Origin: Campanula takesimana
Taxonomy: Eukaryota > Streptophyta > Magnoliopsida > Asterales > Campanulaceae
Direction: 5' to 3'
Length of the DNA: 64,000 nt
Assembly: GCA_026119855.1 (NCBI GenBank)
Contig: JAOWBW010000182.1
Coordinates: forward strand, 1,218,297-1,282,296
Shown here one piece after another: positions 22,671-33,223 of this stretch. Within the stretch, counting starts at the first letter, position 1. The number at the start of each line of letters is the position of its first letter. The notes under the pieces are model-generated. The model was not told where the DNA came from. It made no database searches and saw only the letters and a program-made list of their open reading frames with translations. The translations under genes were made by a program, and so were the position numbers.

Positions 22671-23228
22671 TCAAGAGACAAAATGCACAAACACACAAGT
22701 ATGCGAAGAGCCAGGGTCTATAAGTGTATGTGCTCTCAGACTAGACATAGAAATTATACCTTCAGTCACATTAGAAGGATCCGAAATTTGCTGTTGAGTA
22801 ATGGCAAAGACATGACCCTGCACTTTAGGTCTTCCTGAAGAATCCCTCTTCTGGCCCTGTGAAGACCCAACTACTCTTCCCAAAGACTGATTAGTAAACC
22901 TGGGACAATGCCTCTGGAAATGACCCAACTGATCGCAATTCATACATCTACCTTGTTTCTTTCAACATTTCTCTTCAAAATGCCCTTCTTTTTGACAATA
23001 GTTACAAACCTTCTTATTTTGATACCCTAAAGTGTTACCCTGATTTCTATTACCTGTCTGTCCTCCTCGTTTTGTCACATCTGAGGCTTCAACCTTGCTT
23101 TTATGCTCAACTATATCGTCAATTGTTTTCATTATAGTTTCAAACATACCTTGGAACATTTTTCGAACCTCTTCTCTAGCATTACTCGACCCTGAAGGTC
23201 CTGACTGATTTCCTTCTGTTCCAACCAT
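22671..23228 (-). pseudogene. gag: E3 gag nucleocapsid and protease start
   Basis: The minus-strand segment 23228-22962 starts MVGTEGNQSG and ends with the CCHC knuckle CNYCQKEGHFEEKC. The segment 22943-22671 has a second knuckle, CDQLGHFQRHC, and the aspartic-protease motif TLIDPGSSHTCV. 'DPGS.H' is the usual active-site form in this Gypsy lineage. A stop lies between the two segments (about 22,961). The capsid domain expected before the knuckles is missing: the reading frame begins only ~110 bp from the primer-binding site. Confidence 0.75.
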
Positions 23229-23325
23229 TTTGCAATAAGTACCGGCATAAAACTCTCAACGTTACTCACTCTCTACACAACTACCCTCCTAGGTCACTTA
23301 GTCATTCTAGACCATCTACAACCTA

Positions 23326-23338
23326 GCTCTGATACCAA
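23326..23338 (-). promoter_or_regulatory. E3 primer-binding site
   Basis: On the minus strand TTGGTATCAGAGC follows the 5' LTR after one base. TGGTATCAGAGC is the classic site complementary to the initiator methionine tRNA 3' end. Confidence 0.88.
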
Positions 23339-23339
23339 C

Positions 23340-26201
23340 TGTCGTGCCCCAGACCCGTGATCCAATTTGGCCCCACGCTCGGGACACGATTAGAAGACGT
23401 CATAAAACATTTTAGGAACTTTTTCCAAAATCCACCCTTGAAGTTCAAAGACTTCCACTAACTTCCAACCAAACTTTTCAAAAAACTTTCACAAACGGAA
23501 GTACTTAGCCCGAAGGCTTACAAACTTTGTTTACAAATACACAAACACCAACATTTTCCAAAATATAAGTTTTAAAAGATGATGAAGTCACGGATACTCT
23601 ACCCCAAAAGGTTATACATTACATAATGTAGCCTTTACAAGACTCATATCCCAAACTCTTACCACCACGACGTCCTCCCATGCAAGTGTCCTATTCCCTG
23701 GACTTGTCTTTATCTAAAACAGTAAACAAATAAGGGGTGAGAATAAATCTCAGTAAGTTACTAAAATGCAACCACATTACATGCTTATATGATAAACATA
23801 AAGGAACAATGTCACAAATGATCATATAGCATATAGCACATAATATGAGAGGCTCCCAATCGCCAACCGTCCCATACCGGTTGGAAATAACGACCAACTC
23901 ATCATACAACACATAGTGTAGGAGTAAACACTCCTACGAGGATACCAAGCCAAGGTTTACCGAAATAACATGATCATCAGAGAAAACCATCTGAGAAAAC
24001 CATCTGAATAACCATCTGAGAAGACCATCTGTCTAAAACCATCTGAGCAGCATAAATAGCTGAAGCCGGGATCCCGAAAACCAAACCATATCCAACAGAG
24101 CCAAAGTAACAACGGGAAGCATCAATAGCTGAAACAGGTTCCGGAACCATATAACATAACAACAACAATAGTGGGAGAAAATGACACAAAGTCATACCCT
24201 TAAATGCTCACGCGAGGGAGCGAGTTCATCCCATCCAAGGCCAGTCTGGACTGAGGAAATAGGTCCAGTGGAAAAGCCTTATAGTGCACTTAACTGATGC
24301 CACTACAATGCCTTCCACCTCCACTCGATAACATCCCAAACCTGGGAAATAGGACCAGTGGAAAAGCCTTATAGTGAACTTGGCTAATGTGCCACTATAA
24401 TGCTTTCCACCTCCACTCGATAACACACAAAACCAGCTGGACTTTCAACAAAGAGCACAGTAATAAATACTTGCTAAAACAACAACCAGGGCATGATTCC
24501 ATATAAGGAAACCACACAAGCTCATCATAGAGAAGTAAACACGTTTTCACAATAATGTGCACAATCTTGACATTAAGTCACCACACAATCCATCTACACA
24601 ATCACATTAAGTCAAACCCGATCACAAAGGACCAATTCTATCATTTGGATACCTCATAACAATTATCTAGGCATCCTAGGACATCGCCTAAGACCTAGCC
24701 CAATACTTAACGAAAAACAAACAAGTTGTTAAAACTCAGACTGCTCGGCCGCTCTACTTACTTGACTCGGCCGAGCGGATCGGTCGAGTCCTTTACTTTG
24801 ATCGGCCGCTTTCCTAGAACTCAACATTCGACAATAAGGGGATCGGCCGCTCTAATTTACTGACTCGGCCGCTCCACTCCAGAATGGCCCATTCCCAGGA
24901 AAAATCTAACAAAGTTCACTTTCATTACCAAGTTGTTACCCAATCCTAAAGCACAACAACATCATTATAACTTCACAACACTACCATACCAACCTCATCT
25001 AGCATATACCCATAATAATAAAAGTTATTACTACTCCCTCCGTCCCAAATTTACAAGTATAATAAAAGTTATTACTACTCCCTCCGTCCCAAATTTACAA
25101 GTATAATAAAAGTTATTACTACTCCCTCCGTCCCAAATTTACAAGTATATATAAAAGTTATTACTACTCCCTCCGTCCCAAATTTACAAGTATATATAAA
25201 AGTATACCAAAACATCATTTCACCACATATTAAGCATATATAGCATGATTATGACCATTTTAACACTTAAAGGGGGGATTAGTAACTTACCTATTCGAAG
25301 AATTATCAATTAATCTCGCATTTGTTCGGGTGGAAGGGATCACCTAGTAAAGCTTGACAGTACTATGGCGTCGAATACGTGAAAGCTTGAGAGACACACG
25401 CTCAAAATTGATTGTCTATGGCAGCCGACCGCGCAGACAGAAGGAAGGAACGGAGTACTGTTATTGTTTTTAGGATGAAAATTATTCATGTTCCTTCTCT
25501 AATTAAACTTTCAATGCCAAAAGAAAGAAAATCGATTAAGTGGAATAAACTGAAGATGACACGTGCTCTAGTTTTCTAATTCATTTTGTTTTCTATTTTT
25601 CTTTATTATTTTGTTTTCATTCGGTGGATGACTTGGTCAATTTGTGAGGTGAGCTATAACATAAATACAAAACCCAAGCAAAGAGAATGGGAAATAAAAT
25701 TATAATTTAATGGATAAGCAACCAACTAATGCTTTTCCCAGCCCATGAAATAATAGCTCGGTCAAAGTATGTAAAAGTTACTAGGTGAGATGACTAATAA
25801 CCATTGGATAGTCAAACAAAAGTCAATGGTTTAAGCTAACGTAAGTGGCTGATTTTTAGATAGTTTTAACAGACTGTTTTGAGACATTTTAGTCGGCCAA
25901 ATCGGGAAAATAATGTATGTTTTTAATAGCTCTAAATGTCTAGTTTACTCAGCACTTTTCGGATTTAAATTTCAAATTTTCTACAAAGAGTTCTAGTCAT
26001 TTTACCACAGGGTGTCAAAGATAGACGGGAATTACAAATTTAACTCATTTATTCCTTTTAACAAAATTACTACTAACACTTTAACTAACTCATATGCTCT
26101 AATAATATATGCAAGTCATAAAAATATTTTCTAACACATAAAATGCACATAAAAGTTCCATTTTAAGTTAAGAAAATTAGGGTAGTTTTGGGGTCGTTAC
26201 A
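23340..26201 (-). repeat. E3 5' LTR (2,862 bp)
   Basis: It matches 18299-21117. The 43-bp excess length equals one unit of the tandem array (about 25,022-25,200, four units here). The CGGCCGCTC word cluster is at about 24,745-24,880. Confidence 0.92.
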
Positions 26202-26238
26202 AGGAAAGTGTGAAATAACTAATGGGACGGAGGGAGTA

Positions 26239-27864
26239 TTTTGTAAGAAACAAAAAACCTGAGCTGTTCGTCGCCTGAAATGTACCATTTCTCTGAATAA
26301 GTGTAAAAGTTGGATTCCGAAATGTAACTATTTTTACAATACAATATTATTGTATTTTTTAGATGGTTTTAAATAATTTGATTTTTTAGAGAAAATAAGA
26401 ATTGGAATGTAACAAACTATATATTCTCTCCGTCACATCTCACTTGACATCCAAGAGGTGGAACACTAAAAAACGAAAATAAACAATTTTTTTTTTAGAG
26501 TAAATACTACTTTTTTAAAAAAAAAAAAAAATGGAATAAGAATTCATGTATATAATATGTTAGATTTCAATTGTTACTTTCTCTAAAACAATAATCAAAC
26601 TATTTTAAATATAAATAAAGTAATAGTTGAAATGTAACAGACTGTATGAGTATAATTTGTTTTATAGATGAATGTAACAATATTTGTAGAGTAAACATTT
26701 CTTTTTTTTTTTAAAAAAAACAACAATTTTCCACAAATGAATGTAACAGTTTTTATAATAAAATGAAACAATATTTTTGTAGTAATATGGAAAATTATGG
26801 TTACATTTTAGGATAAAAACTGTACTATTTTAGAAAGAAAGGTTGCATTTCGAATATAAACTGTTGCATTTCATTAAAAAAAGGTTACATTTCTTTATTA
26901 TAAAATGTAACAGTAGTTGTAGTAAGTCATATGTTATATTTAATACACTTTCTGCAAAATATGTTTATATTTGACAATAAAAACTCTTAAAGTTCAAAAA
27001 AAATGTTACATTCCTTTATTATTAGTGTTATATTTGTTGATAAGGAATAATTGGCGAGTAAAAAAACAATAAGACAAACAAAAAAGGAGGGACGATGAAC
27101 GGGCGGACGGGTCGGCCCATAGGTGATCCATCTCACGCTATGACACCGTCTCACGCTATGAGAATGGTTTATTCCCATATTAACATTACAACTTTAACCC
27201 ATACCAACGATGTAAATTTTCAACAGTAGACTCAGTTTATATATTTTGAATTCGTGGGCTTCGAATCTTCCTTACATGTCCTCCATTTATAGAGTTGATA
27301 GATCCTTCGATTGATCAATAGCTACCACAACATAATCAAACTTTTGTGGAAAAATATGATTGATTTTTTTTTTTTTTTTAGCAAGTCTTCCAATATGAAA
27401 ATTTCCCCGCTTGTCGCCATGCATTTCGTTCACCATGGAATTTTGATCCATGTGATTTATTTTGAAATGTCTTCACTTTCTTCCATTTCCAGCATTCCAA
27501 AAACCGATCATAATCTCTTAAGACAAACTATCATCACTATTCCTTCTCCTTTATAAGCGCATGAATGATTTTCCAGGCTTCCATTGCTATCTCGGATTTG
27601 AAAATTCTTTCAAACACCAACATCTCAGTTGCTTGGTAAATTTCAAAGAGTTCTTTGTTGTCTTCCGATTATCAGATAGAAGCTTATTTGCGACGGTCAA
27701 CTGGTGTTTATCATTTGGTTCTTCATACCATTTGTGAAAAAAAATTCCCTAACTTTTATTTATTTATGCTGCACATGCATGTTGTAACTCATTTAATCAT
27801 ACTTTTCTTTTTTTTAAGCAGGGAATATGGGAGGTTTTGCAACTACTTGGCAATACTCTTATTA
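26239..27864. other. AT-rich intergenic DNA, no gene recognised
   Basis: Between about 26,275 and 27,020 the word ATGTAAC(A) or its complement GTTACAT recurs about a dozen times in irregular spacing. From 27,090 to 27,170 the phrase 'tctcacgctatga' is duplicated. No coding region is supported. Confidence 0.45.
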
Positions 27865-27899
27865 CTAGTGGGTATCCCGTGCTCTGCACGGGAAACCAA

Positions 27900-28580
27900 T
27901 ACTATGTTTAAAAAAATTATTTTAAATATTGTTAACTAATATAATAATCATCATTTTAACTAATACTATTAATAATAAAAATTAATATATGATTACAATT
28001 ATTATAATAACTATTATAATTAATTAATACTATTGATAGTAATATTTAATATAAATTAATAGCAATGATTAATCTATATAATAATAATTATTAGTATAAT
28101 TATTATAATAAAACAATATTATTAATAGTAATAGTTAATTGATATAGTAACTATTATGATTAATTAATATTAAAAATTAATAATCTAAATTATATAATAA
28201 CTTATATAATTAACTAATACTAATAATAGTAATAGTTAATGTATGTAGCCTATTATAGTTAACCAATACTATATAGTAAAAAATAACTTATAAAGTAACT
28301 ATTATGGTTAACTAATACTATTAATAGTAATAATTAACTTATATATAGTAACCATTATAGTTAACTATTACTATTAATAGTAATAGTTAGCTAATATAGT
28401 AACTATTATAGTTAACTAATACTATTAATAGTAATAGTTAGCTTGTATTGTTACTAATATTGTTAAATAATACTATTAATAGTAATGGTTAACTTATACT
28501 TTTAATAATAATAGTTAACTTATACTATTAATAGTAATAGTTAACTCATATAATTACTAATATGATTAACTAATAATATT
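27900..28580. repeat. AT-rich degenerate tandem repeat in the Helitron
   Basis: Phrases like 'actattaatagtaatagtta' recur many times with gaps of about 40 bp. The composition is almost only A and T. Units are self-complementary in part (ttaac/gttaa). Confidence 0.75.
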
Positions 28581-28712
28581 AGCTAAGAATGAGAATATCA
28601 AAAGTCGTTACATTTTAAGATGATGATGTGGCTTCTCCAAATTCAAGCTTTTACTAAAACATGTACACATGTCTCACCCACAACTCTCCTCACCAACTTT
28701 AATATATATATA

Positions 28713-28991
28713 CTCCCTCCGTTTCATGTGAATTGAGACTTATTTCCCTTTTCGTCCGTTTCACCTCAATTGAGACTGCCCAAAATGGCAAACTTTTTAA
28801 TATCTTATATTCACCCAACCCCACCTATTTGACCCCACTAATTCTCTCTTCATTTTCCACCACTCATTTTATCCAACCAACACTACTATTTACCCCACTC
28901 ATTCTCTATCTTCATTTTCCACCACACATTCACTAGTTTTTCTTAATTATTGTGCTATTTTTTTGTCTCAATTCACATGAAACGGAGGGAG
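28713..28991. mobile_element. Stowaway MITE, 279 bp, inside the Helitron
   Basis: It starts CTCCCTCCGTTTCATGTGAA and ends with the inverted copy (TTCACATGAAACGGAGGGAG). TA duplications are at 28711-28712 and 28992-28993. The longer terminal repeat differs from the 1115 and 18054 MITEs, so it belongs to another subfamily. Confidence 0.93.
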
Positions 28992-29003
28992 TATATATAT
29001 AGA

Positions 29004-29761
29004 TTTACTTGTATGAGAATAGAATATTTCATACCAGAGAGAAGAATTAGATATAGATAGTGGTGTTTACGAAATTGCAGAGCAGGTCGGCCTTCAAATC
29101 TCGATAGAGTAGAGGTCTATACCGATTTGCAGGCCCGGACCTGTAGCTAGGCGAGTGAGGCAAACGCCTTAAGCCCACGAAAAAGTCATTGAAAATAGGG
29201 CCCCCAAATTTTAATGTTTTAGTATATATAATAGGCCATCCGATTTAAAACATTTTATGACTATTGTACCGTGGTTGAGGCGCAAGTTTGAAAGTTCCAT
29301 GCGCGTTCACAATACCAGGGTTCGAATCGTGGGACAGTTACCTTTTTTTTTCTTTCCTATTCTCCTACTTGGGCTTTCTCTTTATCAAATTCAATTCGAC
29401 TTTCCCCAAATTCTAATTAGCTCAATTAATTGGGTTTCATCCCATTCTTCCAAGCTTATTAAAAAAATTAATTTATTTTTATAATATATTTACATACGTA
29501 CTTTAGCGTTGCAGTATATTTTAAACTTAGCAGTTATCACTAAAATTTTGTTTTAAATATTCCCTTAAAATCCTTTGCTATTATTACTAAAAATTGCAGT
29601 ATTTCCTTCTTCTTCTTCTTCTTCTTCTTCTTTTGCAAAATATGGTAATTAGAAAGAAATCGAATGCATTACTTCAATTTAATCTAAAAAGAACTTTACA
29701 GAATATGGTAATTAGAAAGAAATCGAATGCTACTTTTGTTGTGCTTTTGGTTCAGTTGTCA
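29004..29761. other. Intergenic with repeat debris
   Basis: A phrase 'ggcaaacgccttaagccc' near 29,160 is typical of a common plant repeat end. A 62-bp-spaced direct repeat 'atggtaattagaaagaaatc' occurs at about 29,642 and 29,704. A (ctt)n stretch lies at 29,606-29,632. No gene is supported. Confidence 0.4.
29272..29340 (+). mobile_element. SINE-like tRNA-derived promoter head
   Basis: TGGTTGAGGCG (29272-29282) fits an internal A box and GGTTCGAATCG (29319-29329) a B box, 36 bp apart. A T-rich run follows. The flanks do not fold as a tRNA cloverleaf with a proper acceptor, so a SINE head or decayed tRNA is more likely. The length of the element is not defined. Confidence 0.35.
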
Positions 29762-29910
29762 AATCACCATTGACAATCACAATTTTTAATTTTCACTTGC
29801 AGTCATAATGTCATGTAATAAAGTAATTAGGAAGAAATTCTGGTAAATATGTTACTATACTACCTCTCTCCCAAAATGAGTATCCAAATTTCATTTTAAG
29901 GGACATAATA
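29762..29910. repeat. Dispersed duplicate segment, copy 2
   Basis: Nearly identical to 17865-18008. Here the MITE it carries is complete. Confidence 0.8.
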
Positions 29911-30110
29911 TTTGGTACAACTTGGTGGAAATTTTTTATATATAATCTTTTAATACTCTTTGCGAACATTAGGTTTTGCAAGTATAAAGAGACCGGTGAA
30001 AAAAAATTCAAAAAAAAAAAACATTTAGGGACAAAGTTATGGTAAAAAAAGACACTCATTTTGGGACAAAAATTTCTTGAAAATGGACATTCATTTAGGG
30101 ACAGAGGGAG
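29860..30110. mobile_element. Stowaway-like MITE, 251 bp
   Basis: It starts CTACCTCTCTCCCAAAATGA and ends with the inverted partner (TTCATTTAGGGACAGAGGGAG). TA is at 29858-29859 and 30111-30112. The terminal repeats are imperfect, so it is an older copy. Confidence 0.85.
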
Positions 30111-30243
30111 TAATTGCTTAAAAATAAAATTTTGATTAACAATGGACATTTATTTGGACATTCATTCTGGAGAGATGAAGAAACAAATGCAAACTACTAT
30201 TGCCAATGGTTAGGGCATCGGATGAGTCCTTACATCATGCATT

Positions 30244-30835
30244 ATGCTTCAAATAAATTCAGAGATCAAATGTTTAAGGACATTAAATAATTACATCTGC
30301 ACTTTCATATATCATAAGGCTTCTGATGTTAACAGAAAATCTGAGAAACAGGCACAGCTAGTGGAGCCTGGAAGAAATTCTGTGGTGACTGCAGTGATTG
30401 ATTCTGATGATATGATGCTGATGATGTGACGAAATGGCGAGCCACAATTTTGTCATGGTTGATTAGTTCAAGAACCCTTACAGAAAATTCAAGGGTTTGC
30501 TACATTGAGAAAGTGAATAAGCCTCCGGTGAAGGAAGGAATGATAAAGAGGGACGGAGTTTTATGCGACTGTTGTAGAAAAGTTTTCACTGTGGGGGATT
30601 TTCAAGCTCACGCGGTGAACAAAATTTTCAATCCCTATGAAACCATTTTTATTAGGGGTACTAGTGTATCCCTCTTTTCTTGCATGATACAGGCGTGGGA
30701 GAAGCCCGATGAGTCTTGCCTACATAGATTCAACCACATTCAAAATAGTGAATCTGTGGGCGACTCTTATGATGATGCTTCCATAATTTGTGCCGATGAA
30801 GGAAGTCATAGGGAGAAAAATGGCTAACTGGGAAG
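30244..30835 (+). pseudogene. IDM1/ROS4-like PHD-finger acyltransferase gene fragment
   Basis: The open stretch 30426-30827 encodes RATILSWLISSRTLTENSRV, then KRDGVLCDCCRKVFTVGDFQ, an AHA block, and SLFSCMIQAW. This order is that of the Tify-domain-binding segment of plant proteins that carry PHD fingers and an N-acetyltransferase fold (IDM1/ROS4 and relatives), which read histone marks in the nucleus. Next, YDDASIICADEG resembles the start of the PHD finger but lacks the first Cys. A stop follows at 30825. Everything downstream is replaced by the E5 retrotransposon, which begins at 30836. Upstream exons are not clear. It is either a gene killed by the insertion or an older fragment. The family call rests on motif memory. 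Confidence 0.7.
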
Positions 30836-32253
30836 TGTTGGTCCCAAAGGGCAATAAGGGTATAAAAAATAGCTAGAGGGGGGGGGGGGTGAATTGCTGT
30901 TTTAAAATTCTTTTCGTACCCTTGATAAACTCAATTTCAAATGCACACTTTATCAAATAAGCGTTATGATATGCGCCTAAGTGAGTGAGTAAAATGCACA
31001 GCGGAATTTAGTAATGTAAATAGGCGCAAAGTATGATAAAGGGGGCGCGCACACGCTCTAAGTATTTTGGCTCAAAGTGGGTGAAATAAGAAACTTAGGC
31101 AAATGATATAACAAACACAACACAATTCAATCAATCAATCTACAATGAATAAACAATCAAATAGTTAGATATGATATGACTTGAAGGTAAATGACAAGAA
31201 ATTGATACGCACTATTTGGAGAGGTTCGATCGGGAAAATGATCTACGTCCTCTACCAAGATGGTTAGTCTTGGATTTCTAATGAAGATCTTATATTATGA
31301 GTGAGTGTTACAAATTACGATCATTTTGAGCTTATACACTAACTCAAGATCTAATATCTATGAAAGAACAAATGCTAGACAATAACCGGTGTATCTCTTA
31401 AAGAAAGATCTAAGTGATTAAACTTAAAGAGGTGCGTGTGTGATTTTAGAATCAAGGCTCTTTAGATCTTTGAGATTGAGAGCACAAGAAAACTAAAGTG
31501 TTTTTGCTTGAGGATCTGGGCTAAGGATAAAGGTATGAAGATGTTCTTGAGAATTCTGGTAAATCAAAGGCAATCTTCAAATCTTCAACAAATGCTTGAG
31601 AGAGAAATTCTTGAAATGCTTAGCAACTTCAAAAGGTTGAAGTTTTGGGGTATTTATAGTAGAGCCCCAAAAACTAGCCGTTGGAAATCTTTGGTGAGTC
31701 AGAGAAAGGACGGATGTGCTGTCGCTCATTGAGTGGAGCACGTGTCCTTTTATAGCCGTTAGACATATAACACAAATATGACCGTTATGGACAGGTGTTC
31801 TTAGATGAAGGTGCATACGTGTTATTTAACCACCGTTGGATCATTGGCGTAGTTTGAATCTCATCAAGTTTTTGAGTCTTCATTAAATCACTGAATGTTA
31901 ATTCAACATTTATGCGCGTTGAGCCAAGGGGCGCGTACACATAGCGCGTGCTAAGCCATCTGGGGCGCATGAGCTAAGCTAGGCGCATACTCATGCGTGC
32001 GCCTAAGGAGGCGCATGGCGCAAGAGAGAGGCGCATAGGCACGTGGCTCAAACTGAACTTGTGATTTATCTTGAATCTTGATCTTCTTGCCCTATTCCTA
32101 AGCCTATTCTATTACAATGGACAACCTAAAAAATGAAGTATAAATACTTCTTACATGTGGGTCTAAAGTCCATGAAATAAAATTTAGGTGCTGGATCAAT
32201 CAAATCTAATCAATCCTATTACATTGAAACTGAGATATAAGTGGGCATACCCA
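30836..32253 (-). repeat. E5 3' LTR (1,418 bp)
   Basis: On the plus strand it starts TGTTGGTCCCAAAGG and ends GTGGGCATACCCA. A G13 run lies at about 30,880. The plus-strand phrase 'tagaggggggg...tgaattg' is a familiar mark of SIRE-type LTR ends. GC-rich words around GGCGCATA cluster at 31,908-32,045. The boundary is set by the purine tract next to it. The second LTR is outside the window, so it cannot be confirmed here. Confidence 0.75.
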
Positions 32254-32270
32254 AAAATCTCCCCCTATTT
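32254..32270 (-). promoter_or_regulatory. E5 polypurine tract
   Basis: On the minus strand AAATAGGGGGAGATTTT directly precedes the LTR start TGGGTATGCCC. The core AGGGGGAGAT matches the tract usual in SIRE elements. Confidence 0.75.
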
Positions 32271-32657
32271 GATTGATGCCATTACCTACTATATCAGGGA
32301 CAAACATTATACTTGATAAAAACATGTCCAAATAAATGATATTGGTAAATCATGTCTCAAGTTAATGTACACACTAGTCCAAGATATAGATTTCTAATCT
32401 ATTCTAATAAAGATAAAACATTACAAATGGAATGTTAGAAATAACATTCATTGTTCTACAAACAAGAAGTTTGAGTGAACAAGATTTGATAACAAGTGAT
32501 GCATTGTTCTCATTAATACTTGAAATATAAGAGTTTACAGATTACAAGTATTTAAAAGAACAAAGACAAAAGAGTGCTAAAACACTTAAGCACTAAATCA
32601 CTAACAAAATGAGTTTTCTATTACAAAAGATTCTAATAACTTACAATCATAAAGAAA
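32271..32657 (-). other. E5 spacer between envelope-like ORF and 3' LTR
   Basis: AT-rich, no coding signal. Confidence 0.5.
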
Positions 32658-33222
32658 CTAAGGATTAGGAGGAGGCGCATCATCGTACTTCAATCCTTCT
32701 TCAATTTCCTTCACGGAGCGCAGAATCTGCTTTGACATTTGAAGAGTACGGTTGACAACACCATGAGTATCAGTGACACCATCTCTAATGTAGCGTAGAT
32801 GATCAACATTGATGTTTTGATACTCATCAATGGTGCGCTGAGTGATGGATTGCTGTTGTGAAAAGTTTTCAGTAAAGGGTTGAAAGTTTGCTTCAACAGC
32901 AGCTTGGGCAGTGAGTATATCAGCAGAAACTCTATCTGTGCGCCTGTCTGCACTGGAATGCGCGGCATTAAAGTGAGTGACAACTAATTCCTTCAAAACA
33001 TCAATCTTTGAGAGCAGTGAATTAATGTCAATATGCGCGCCAGGAGCAGAGCTGGAAGTGGGCGTAGGAGTTTCAGGAGCTGAAGGCGCATGGTATTCAG
33101 GAGCTTTGGGTTCTGCGCCAGGATCAGCACCATATACTGTTAAACCCAAGATTTCTAGTTCATCCTTAACTTCTTTGAGTTTATCAACAACACTCAATAA
33201 TTTTTGGCTATCTCCAGCCACC
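32658..33222 (-). pseudogene. E5 envelope-like ORF, C-terminal part
   Basis: This minus-strand part begins at the E4 insertion point and runs to a natural stop at 32658. It contains a Pro/Ala-rich segment (APEYHAPSAPETPTPTSSSA), then heptad-like stretches (INSLLSKIDVLKELV; YQNINVDHLRYIRDG). It ends DDAPPPNP. A Pro-rich section followed by a coiled coil at the C-terminus is known for the envelope-like ORFs of SIRE elements. The function is not established. The first ~95 bases of the open frame (33317-33223) belong to the E4 LTR and are not part of this ORF. It is in the same frame as the segment before E4 (42912-42465) once E4 plus one 5-bp duplication is discounted. Confidence 0.65.
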
Positions 33223-33223
33223 A

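Larger units (their letters stand above)
18299..26201 (-). mobile_element. E3: Tekay-like chromoviral Gypsy element, internally deleted (7.9 kb)
   Basis: The LTRs are 18299-21117 and 23340-26201. The TSD is AGGAA (18294-18298 and 26202-26206). On the minus strand the LTR reads TGTAACGACC...GACA. The primer-binding site lies left of the right-hand LTR, which fixes the minus orientation. Only 2.2 kb of internal DNA remains, with gag/protease pieces and integrase traces. The end of the internal region, on the minus strand ATTCG.GACGAATTTTC followed by a purine tract, is typical of Del/Tekay chromoviruses. The LTRs differ by about 1 % by eye apart from one repeat unit, so the insertion is recent. 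Confidence 0.9.
18054..26236. mobile_element. Stowaway MITE split by E3
   Basis: The left part is 18054-18298, starting CTCCCTCCGTCCC after TA 18052-18053. The right part is 26207-26236, ending GGGACGGAGGGAG before TA 26237-26238. Together they are 275 bp, the same length as the MITE at 1115. E3 and its AGGAA duplication lie between. The split proves the order: the MITE came first, then the retrotransposon. Confidence 0.93.
27865..29003 (-). mobile_element. Non-autonomous Helitron
   Basis: On the minus strand the 3' end has the hairpin CCCGTGC-AGA-GCACGGG (about 27,876-27,892), then ATACCCA and CTAG (27868-27865) followed by a host T. The 5' end begins TC (29003-29002) after a host A. Helitrons have a short 3' hairpin, a CTRR end, a 5' TC and insertion between A and T. 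All of these fit. There is no Rep/helicase gene. The 3' end is well supported; the 5' end is inferred from the TC and the AT target and is less certain. Confidence 0.7.

Noticed and set aside
29272..29340. tRNA gene
   Set aside because: A- and B-box-like motifs exist, but no acceptor stem or plausible anticodon arm is seen. It is kept only as a SINE-like head.
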